Positions 56,185 through 64,000 of a DNA stretch of 64,000 nucleotides are shown piece by piece. A program made the position numbers and the translations under genes. How positions within the stretch are numbered: the first letter of the stretch is position 1; the number at the start of each line of letters is the position of its first letter. The stretch comes from Orientallactaga sibirica (lineage: Eukaryota; Chordata; Mammalia; Rodentia; Dipodidae), in the NCBI GenBank assembly GCA_036365145.1, contig JAEOAD010000603.1, positions 992,001 through 1,056,000 on the forward strand, in the 5' to 3' direction. The notes beneath the pieces are model-generated. The model saw only the letters and a list, made by a program, of their open reading frames with translations. It was not told the DNA's origin and did no database searches.

Positions 56185-58194
56185 AGACAATAATTTTATT
56201 ATTTTAAATAATTATAAGAAATAACAGCACAGAGCCCTTAGAAATATTTTGATTAGTTGGATTAGATAAGGGAAGATTTTATTTGCCTAGAAATGTACAC
56301 TCTGTAAATAATAAATATATAAAAATTGCTGGGGCCATTTGAGTTTTGTCAAATTTTCAATATGTATAACATTATTTCAGGCATAAGGTGACCTGGACAG
56401 TTTTTATCCTCTGTTTGCATTGCTACATGGAGTACTGAAGACTAATTGAAGTATCATACTCTAGAAAGAGATTGTCATTGTTGATATTTTTCTGTTTTCC
56501 TTCTCAATTGCTATGACTTTAAGTATTTAGGAAATAATAAGTGTTGCATGAATCTGTGAATTATAAATTAATTTATACAATTCTAAACTCAATTGATCTT
56601 ATGTTTGAACCTTAGTTCTGCTACTTAGTGTCTGATTTTTTTTCAACCATCTACCTTACCTTTCTAGAATTTATTTCTCTCATCTTAAAGTGAGACTTCC
56701 AAATACTACCTGATTCAAATGTTTGTTATAAGAATAAATTAACTAATGAGTACAGTTATTTATTTGTTTGTTTGTTTTCCCAGGGCCCATGGAGTTCTGT
56801 GTGAGTGTGATTAAGTTTATGGTTATTGTCCATTATTCCCAAATCATAATATTTTTAAGGAGTTTGCAAATTTTATTATTTATTATCTTCTACCACTTTC
56901 TATTACAGTCAACCAAATTAAGAAAAAAGTGAAGTGACCAGATGAATGCTCATAGCTATTGACCTGCAATTCTGAATCTCAGCCTTTAAATTTAGATTTG
57001 TAATCACTATGAGCAAGCAAGAATTGATTTCTGTTGCAATGCTAAATTCTTTCTCTGTGTTCTCAGAATTCATGGTTAGTGCTCTAAGAAGGCAGTATGA
57101 TCTGAGGTGTCTGGTCATCTACACATGCATTGTTTTCTTTTATTGAAAGCATTTTTGTTCCAACCACATATTTTAAAGCAGGCTTTATTTTGTGGTGTTC
57201 TTGAAATGAGATTTTCTTAAAACTTTATTACTCTAGCTACAAAAATGGTTCTGATTTTTGTTTATTCTTTTTACTTTATTTTTTCTTCCTGTCTTCTGTT
57301 TTCTTTTGTAATGGTATATGTTGTGCTGCAGTTTTTTTCTCCCTCTACTATGAATAATTCATACTGACCTAGATAATTTTTATCTGTAGGTAAGCAGACA
57401 GGCAGCCAATAATTAGAGATATGACTGCATTAAGAGCTACTTATATCAAAATGTGATTCACTGTACTTTTCAGATAAAGGTTCCTCTCTGGTCTCTCATG
57501 AGATACCAGTTACCACATCCTCTCCAAACTTCCACAGCTTATATATGGAATTTGCAAGCATGCATGCTGTGCAAGCACAAATTTGATGCTTATGTTTACA
57601 ATCTTTGTGACCATGCTGCAAATCCTAAGGCAGTATTTATGCTGTGGAAAGTGAAGATGTGAAGCAAAGACATGCAGAAACAAATTGCTGAAGTGATTTT
57701 TACACTGAAGGTCTACTTAATCTGAGAAACAGAAATGTTTGCAATCTTATGAAACAAATTCTGACAAAGAAGAACTTAATGTACACACAATAATAAGCAA
57801 CTATTACCTATTCCCTAATTTACTATTAGCAATTTCTCAGTAAATAGATGGAATGCTCAAAACCAAAATAGACTCAGTGAATTTCTACCGACTGGTTATG
57901 AATTCAAAGCCATTATTAGAAGTATTTAAAAAATAGTAAGTTAGATACAAATACAATAAAGAAATATTTGCAATGAGAAAAATGTTACTATTTGTTGTGA
58001 ATAAAAAGGTTTTATAATTTCTAATAAGTTTTTAATAGCTTGCTATTTTGCAAAAAAAAAGTCATTGTTTTATTCCTGTATTATTTTAGTGTGTCATTTA
58101 AGATGGAAGCAGTGAAAGGCACTATTTGTAAAACTGTAAGCATTCATATATTTAAAAATTGTATGTGGACATTTTTATTTCATTTTTTATGTTT
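56185..58194. other. unassigned DNA
   Basis: No element, RNA gene or exon recognised. Confidence 0.5.
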
Positions 58195-58275
58195 TGCTTT
58201 GAAGGAGCTAGGGATTGAACCCAGGGCCATATATAAGACAAGTACTCTACAAATAAGCTCCACTTCTAACTATTC
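58195..58275 (-). mobile_element. ID-like SINE, reverse
   Basis: 'gagctagggattgaacccagggcc' (broken in reading) followed by 'agacaagtactctacaaataagctcc' is the reversed ID/tRNA-Ala-like core. Confidence 0.6.
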
Positions 58276-58469
58276 AAATGGAGTGTAGAGTCAGGATATT
58301 CATAGCACACTAAAATGACATCACAGATACTATGCTATGTAATGTCAGAGATGATCTAAATGTAAAAATGTGTTGAAACTGGTTGATGAAGGGAGAAGTT
58401 TCCAAAAGTTATTTTCTTTTATCCAGCTAATGCCCATACTATTTGGAAAAATATGTATGTTTTCTTAAT

Positions 58470-58502
58470 TTATTTAAAATTTTTATTTTCATACAGAGAA
58501 GG

Positions 58503-58549
<47 letters not shown>

Positions 58550-58703
58550 AGAACAAGCAAGTCAGAGCCTCCAGCCACAGCAAAAGAACTCCAGAAGCAT
58601 GTGCCACTTTGTGAATCTGGCTTTACAGTGTACAAGGGAATCAAACCAGGGTTGTTAGACTTTGAAGGCAAGTGCATTAACCATTCAGCAATCTCTCAAG
58701 ACC
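58470..58703 (-). mobile_element. tRNA-derived SINE, reverse
   Basis: TTTA tail, (GA)n at 58,512-58,541, 'gcctccagccacagcaaaag', diverged reversed head 'cattcagcaatctctcaag'. Confidence 0.87.
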
Positions 58704-59100
58704 CTGGAAAAATATGTTTAATTACCTTTCCCACTTACTTTCCTTTTTATTGCTCTCCAAAAGTTGTCCATAATAAATCCTCACTCCAAAAAAAAGATTA
58801 TGTAAAAACACAACAAGAAATCTAATAATGAAATTCATGATCACTGGGTCAAAAGGTAACTCAATTCTTTCATTTGTGCTATATATCCTTAGTTTGTCAA
58901 TCTTACTCTTCTTATAAACCAAAGAAATATTTTTTATGTGTGTGTGTGTGTTTTATTATCTTAAGAACTACTACTGTTAGCCGATTACTGTTTATAATTC
59001 AATGAAATATTATAGCAACCAGAGAAAATGTGTATCTTCTGTTCAGTTTATCTATTCACTTACATCTGGACCTCTACACTGAGCCTTTCTTTCCATTGTG
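58704..59100. other. unassigned DNA
   Basis: Only a short (TG)n at 58,938-58,951 seen. Confidence 0.45.
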
Positions 59101-59142
59101 AATAAATAATAATATTAATAATAATAATAATAATAATAATAA
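59101..59142. repeat. (AAT)n microsatellite
   Basis: About 13 AAT-type units with one or two interruptions. Confidence 0.93.
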
Positions 59143-59224
59143 CCTACATGCAATGTGATTGAAAACCAAGTTTCATGCTTATACTTTAAAACCCATCACT
59201 TATCACCACCTTAAAGACAGAACT

Positions 59225-60015
59225 CAAATATTTATGCATACCAAAGTCATGGAAAATTTATTCAACAAAATTATCAAAGAAAACTTTCCCACTCTCTCAA
59301 AATAAAGTCCCATCAAGTTACAAGAAATTAGCAGAACTTGGGCTGGAGAGATGGCTTGGTGGTTAAGGCACTTGCCTGCAAAGCCAAAGGACCTCGGTTC
59401 AATTGCCCAGTACCCACATAAGCCAGATGCACAAGGTGGCCCATGGATCTGAAGTTCGTTTGCAGTGGCTTGGAAGCCCTGGCAGACCCATTGTCTCTCT
59501 CTTTCTCTCTCTCTCTCTCACACACACTCTGCCTCTTTCCCTCTCTCAAATAAATAAATAAAAATAAAAAAGAAATTCAATTAAAAAAAAAAAGAAATTA
59601 GCAGAACTCCAAATAGAATGGACCAAAGGAGAAATTCTCAAAGACATATTATCAGTCAGACTGTAAACATCAATCACAAAGAGAAAGTCCTAAACGTAGC
59701 TAGAGAGAAACCACACATTACATATAAAGGAAACCCCATCAGAATTACTTCAGACTCCTCAATGGAAACCCTAAAAGCCTGAAGGGCCTGGGACAGAATA
59801 CTGAAAAGTCTAAGAACTTATGGCTTCCAACCCAAACTACTCCACCCCTAAAAGTATCCCTCATAATAGATGTTGAAAGAAAAACTTTCCACACTAAAAC
59901 ACCACTTTACGAGTTTGTGTATGAACACAAAGCCAAACCTACAGAGAGTACTTCAGGGAATTCTCCACACAGAAGAATCAAATAACCAAACTCAAGTGCC
60001 CATGAGAAGCAGATC
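59225..60015 (+). pseudogene. L1 ORF1 C-terminal remnant
   Basis: After removal of the SINE in thought, the plus strand gives R-H-I-I-V-K and K-E-K-V-L-N-V-A-R-E-K (59,640-59,710), then S-M-E-T-L-K-A (59,760-59,780). This is the pattern of the ORF1p RNA-binding and C-terminal domain, which coats L1 RNA. Stops occur within it. The N-terminal coiled coil is missing. Confidence 0.7.
59339..59591 (+). mobile_element. tRNA-derived SINE with 17-bp duplication, inside L1
   Basis: Very well-preserved head 'ggctggagagatggcttgg', B-box-like 'ggttcaattgc', CT/CA tract and AAATA tail. Identical flanks aagaaattagcagaact at 59,322-59,338 and 59,592-59,608. Confidence 0.96.
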
Positions 60016-60019
60016 ACAA

Positions 60020-61790
60020 TAAACAAACTTTGAGAAGGCAAATTTGATCAAGTGGATAAAAGAGACAACTCAAATTAACAAAATTAGAAATGAAAACGGA
60101 AAGATCACACAGATATGAGTGAAATTGGGAAAATCATCAGAACTTACTTCAAAAACCTCTATAAAATGGAGGAAATGGATGAATTCTGGAAACATACCAC
60201 CTACCACAGCTAAACCCAGAGCAGATTAATCTCCTAAACAACCATCAAGACTGAAAGGGTAATCAAAAACCTCCCTGAAAAGAAGAGTCCAGGACCAAAG
60301 GGCTTCTCAGCTGAATTCAAATCTTCTTGGAAGAACTGAAACCAATTTTTCTCAAATTGTGCCACACAATCAGGGAACAGGTAAAGCTCCCCACCTCCTT
60401 CTCTGAAGCTAGTAGCACCCTAATACCAAAACCAGGCAGAGATGCCACAAGAAAAGAAAACTACAGGCCTATTTCCCTGATGAACTTAGATGCAAAGATC
60501 CTGAAAAAAATCCTCATACACCAAATTCAACATCACATCAAATCCATTATCCGGAGGAAAAAAAAAAGCATTATCCACCTGGATCAAGTAGGCTTCATCC
60601 CAGGAACACAGGGATGGTTCGATATACAGAAATCTCTCAATGTAATACACCACATAAATAAGCTTAAACACAAAAACAACATGATGATTTTAATAGATGC
60701 AGAAAAGACCTTTGAAAAAATACCACATCACTTCATGATCAAAACATTGGAGAAACTAGGCATGGACAGTCTATAACTCAACATAATAAAGGCTATATAT
60801 AAAGATCCTAAAGCTGAAATAATAATTAATGGGGAAAGGCTGAAGGAATTCCCACTGTGAACAGAAACAAGACAGGGGTATTCACTCTTACCTTTGCTAT
60901 TCAACATAATACTGGAAGTACTAGCTCCAGCCATAAGAGAGGAGAAAGAAATAAAAGGGATACAAATTGGAGAGGAAGAAGTTAAGTTAGCCCTAATTGC
61001 AGATGACATGATTCTATACATACGTGACCCAAGAACCTCCATCTCAAAACTCTTAAAAGTGATTAACTCCTTCAGTAAAGTAGCAGGATAGAAAATCAAT
61101 GCACAAAGGCTGATGGGATGGCTTAGCAGTTAAGGTGCTTGACTGTGAAGCCTAAGGATCCATGTTTGATTCTCCAGATCCCATATAAGCCAAATGCACA
61201 TGGTTGTGTATGCGTCTGGAGTTTGTTTGCAGTAGCTAGAGGCCCTGACATGCCCGTTCTCATTCTCTCTCTATCTTTCTCCCTCTCTCTGTCTCTAATA
61301 AAGAAATAAAAATAAATCTTTAAGAAAATCAATGCAAAAAATCAGTATCCTTTATATATGCAAAATACAAAGAAATAACAATGAAATAACAATGGAAGTG
61401 AAAGACCTTCACAAAACAAACATAAAAACACTCAAGAAAGAAATTGAGGAGGACCTGAGAAAATGGAAAGACCTCCCATGCTCCTGGATGGACAGAATTA
61501 ACATTATGAAAATGGCAATAGTAACAAAAGTAATATATAGATTTAATGCAATACCAATAAAAATTCCAACATCTTTCCTCACAGTGATAGAAAAAGTGAT
61601 CTCAGAATTCATATGGAATGGCATAAGGCCTCGAATATCCAAGCATATCCTCAGCAAAAGAAACACCTCTGGAGGTATCACCATACCTGATCTAAAGCTA
61701 TACTACAAAGCCATAGTAATAAAAACAACATGGTACTGGCATAAAAACAGGATTATAGACCAATAGAACAGAATCTAGGACCCAGATTTT
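60020..61790 (+). pseudogene. L1 ORF2 reverse-transcriptase remnant
   Basis: Begins at the endonuclease-RT linker (I-N-K-I-R-N-like text near 60,080). It passes K-K-S-P-G-P (60,280), Y-R-P-I-S-L-M-N (60,460), motif A with I-D-A-E-K-T (60,690) and motif C A-D-D (61,000). Stops and a SINE at 61,104 split it. RT would copy L1 RNA at a nicked target; this copy cannot. Confidence 0.85.
61104..61323 (+). mobile_element. tRNA-derived SINE inside L1 RT region
   Basis: Flanked by gaaaatcaatgca at 61,091-61,103 and 61,324-61,336; interrupts the ORF2 remnant. Confidence 0.94.
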
Positions 61791-62564
61791 GGGTCAAGTA
61801 ACTACAGCTACTTGATATTTGACAAAGGTTCTAACAATGTAGACTGGATAAAAGACAGCATCTTCAACAAATGGTGCCGAACAAACTGGATAGCCATATG
61901 CAAGAAAATGAAACTTGATCCACACATTTTGCCATGCACAAAAATCAAGTCCAAATGGATCAAAGACCTCATATAAGACAGAAACACTGCTAGTACTGGA
62001 AGAAAAAATAGGAGGAACTTTCCAAGATATAGGAGTGGGAAAAGACTTCCTGAACAAAACCCCATTAACTCGGAAAATTAAACAATAACTCAACAATTGG
62101 GATCTCAGGAAGCTGAAAAGCTTTTTCACAGACAAACATATAACAAGCAGAGCAATTGATTACCCACAGAACGGGAGAAAAATTTTGCCAGCTATACAAC
62201 AGACAGGGGCCTAATTTCTAGATTCTACAAAGAACTCAAAAACCTAAGCAATGAAAAGTCAAACAACCCCACTCACAAAATGGGTCAGAGAACAGGGAGT
62301 TCTCAGAGGAAGAAATACAAATGGCAAACAAACACTTAAGAAAATGTTCAATACCCTAATCATCAGGGAATATGCAAATTAAAGCATCTATGAGATTCCA
62401 CCTTACCCCAGTAAGGATAGCAAACATTAAAAAAATCTAATCACAACAAATGCTGGTGAGGTTGTGGGGAAACAGGAACTCTCATTCACTGTTGGTGGGA
62501 AAGTAAGATGGTACATCCACTATGGAAAGCAATATGGAGTCTCCTAAAAAGGATAACTAAAGAG

Positions 62565-62780
62565 GGCTAGAGAGATAGCTTAGCGGTTAAGGCGTTTGCC
62601 TGCAAAGCCAAAGGATCCCGGTTCAACTCTCCGGGACCCACATAAGCCAGATGCACAAGCGGCTCATACAACTGGAGTTCGTCTGCAGTGGCTGGAGGCC
62701 CTGGCACACCCATTCTCTCTCTCTCTCTCTGCCTCTTTCTCTCAAATAAATAAAATAAATAAATACATTAAAAAAAAAAA
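62565..62780 (+). mobile_element. tRNA-derived SINE inside L1 ORF2 end
   Basis: The best match to the family consensus in the window: A-box-like 'tagcttagcggttaagg', B-box-like GGTTCAACTCT (62,620-62,630), and CpG-containing sites kept ('ggcgtttgcc', 'agcggctc'). Flanks gataactaaagag / gatgactaaagag (62,552-62,564; 62,781-62,793). Confidence 0.96.
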
Positions 62781-63369
62781 GATGACTAAAGAGGTACCAA
62801 CAGACCCAGTTATTCCCTTACTGGGCATTTACCCTAAAAGCTGCAAGCCTCAGTTTGGAGATATTTGCTCAACCATGTTTATATTTGCTCAATACATTAC
62901 AGCTAAGAGCTGGAATCAACCTAGATTTCCAACATTAGATAGATGGATAACTAAGATGCGGTATATCTACACGATGGAATTCTACACAGCAATAAGGAAA
63001 AAATGGCACAATGAAATTTGAAGGAAAATGGTCAAAATTGGAACAGATCATTCTCAGTGAACTCACCTAATCATAGAAAGGTAAGTGTCATATGGTCTTT
63101 CTCATCTGTGGCTCTTAACCTGAATTTGCCTGATATGCTGACCCACCTAATAAACATCTCAAGAACTAGACAATAGGGTTGGTGGGGTGGGAAGGGAGAG
63201 TAAGAGAAGGTGGACAAAAAAGCTGGACCCAAATGGTAAATGGTACCATAAAATCCTATATTCTTAAAGACATACTAAAAGGTTGAACCCTCATCAGGTG
63301 CCTAGAGAGAACATCTGAATCACAGGGGCCTGGAGAGGGTAGGATGAAGACTAACCTCAATCTTCTCCT

Positions 63370-63394
63370 GTTTCTCTCTCCCTCCCTTTCTTCT

Positions 63395-63427
<33 letters not shown>

Positions 63428-63455
63428 ACTCCCTCTTCTTCTCTCTTTCTCTTTC
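63370..63455 (+). repeat. polypyrimidine tract in L1 3' UTR
   Basis: CT-only or nearly CT-only stretch in the sense strand of the L1 3' UTR. The corresponding purine-rich tract is seen in the inverted L1 at about 15,090-15,165, so it is an inherited L1 feature. Confidence 0.85.
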
Positions 63456-64000
63456 ATATTAACTATATTTTTCTTCCTTCTTTTCACTTGGCATTAACCG
63501 GTAACTACCAGTACCAACATGTGGTTAACATCCACAATGAGCTGTTGGTCAGTGAGACCTACAAGGTTTCCCAAAAGAAAACAGATTTATGTCAGAATAC
63601 TTGATGACCCACCAAAGGTTAATGGTAAGACCTACTGCCAAAGCTACCATATGCTGTTGTGATGGAACATGGAGATACATGGATGGAATCTGAAAGAAAG
63701 TCAGTCTCCAGACAACTTGTGTAGTGTCAGAAGGTGTTACATGAGCAACTGGGGAAAATGACCAACATCTGTCTAAGCAACTTGTGGTCTAAGCTATTAA
63801 GCAGCAATCAACCTGACATGATGCTCACACAAGTGCAATAGTGGCAAGCAGATATAGTGGGTAACCAACTGCTCTTGATTTGGCTAATGGATCCCATACC
63901 TGGAATGGGGAAACAGGTCAGAACCATATCTTGCACTGACCTCACTCTCCATTGGAGGATTTGCTTCTCTTTTTCAGAGCCTGAGTACAGAATCAGCCCA

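Larger units (their letters stand above)
59225..64000 (+). mobile_element. long L1, runs past the window end, three SINE insertions
   Basis: Parts: ORF1 C-terminal remnant (about 59,225-60,015), ORF2 linker and RT (about 60,020-61,790), ORF2 C-terminal domain (to about 63,050), and 3' UTR (from about 63,060 past 64,000) with a CT-rich tract at 63,370-63,455. The ORF2 endonuclease is absent. RT frames are broken (stops at 60,776, 61,091 and 61,766), although motif C keeps A-D-D (near 61,000) and motif A keeps its Asp (I-L-I-D-A near 60,690). Inserted SINEs: 59,339-59,591, 61,104-61,323 and 62,565-62,780. Best-preserved L1 in the window and useful as a reference for the others. Confidence 0.92.

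Noticed and set aside
62596..63021. 141-codon plus-strand frame
   Set aside because: It is a chance fusion of a SINE (62,565-62,780) with the L1 ORF2 end that follows.

Overview
This is a 64-kb piece of mammalian nuclear DNA, AT-rich and gene-poor. The repeats point to a rodent of the mouse-related group: B1, B4 and ID SINEs, ORR1-type MaLR LTRs and Lx-like L1 3' UTRs. The dominant SINE is a tRNA-derived, B2-like family whose body reads roughly 'ggctggagagatggcttagcggttaagg' in broken form, ends in a CT-rich tract and has an AAATA-type tail. That family and the B1 variant here remind me of jerboas (Dipodidae, e.g. Jaculus); this is recollection, not a search. I found no convincing host protein-coding exon, tRNA or rRNA gene. 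The longest open frames all lie in retroelements. The only host-gene-like sequence is a decayed, minus-strand C2H2 zinc-finger array at about 9.74-10.19 kb. Layout: 0-9.7 kb holds SINEs, simple repeats, an L1 3' end, a class II-like solo LTR (5,580-6,202, minus) and a solo ORR1 LTR (9,352-9,699). From 9.7-16.4 kb come the zinc-finger fossil, a 5'-truncated L1 (10,745-13,290) and a second L1 arranged head-to-head with itself (14,918-16,401). From 16.4-34 kb there are minus-strand L1s (20.2-22.1 and 25.4-27.8 kb, the latter interrupted by an opposite-strand L1 end and a SINE), two MaLR solo LTRs, L1 3' UTR pieces, a B4 and an ID element. From 34.4-38.0 kb lies a minus-strand betaretrovirus-like (class II) provirus remnant with a 357-codon RNase H/integrase frame that keeps its DDE triad. 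From 40.9-47.3 kb is a three-level nest: a minus-strand MaLR provirus with matching 5-bp target duplications (GCCTC), containing a plus-strand gammaretrovirus-like provirus (gag, protease, start of RT, LTRs), whose gag start is itself split by a third element (43,271-44,193) with a 6-bp duplication (ACTAAC), a tRNA-Trp-type primer site and a small CACGTG repeat array. From 47-59 kb is mostly unassigned DNA with scattered SINEs. From about 59.2 kb to the window end lies one long L1, hit by three same-orientation tRNA-SINEs and lacking its endonuclease. The window therefore records layered retrotransposition rather than a gene system. I see no CRISPR array, operon or other prokaryote-type system. 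Most single-copy stretches show nothing I can name.
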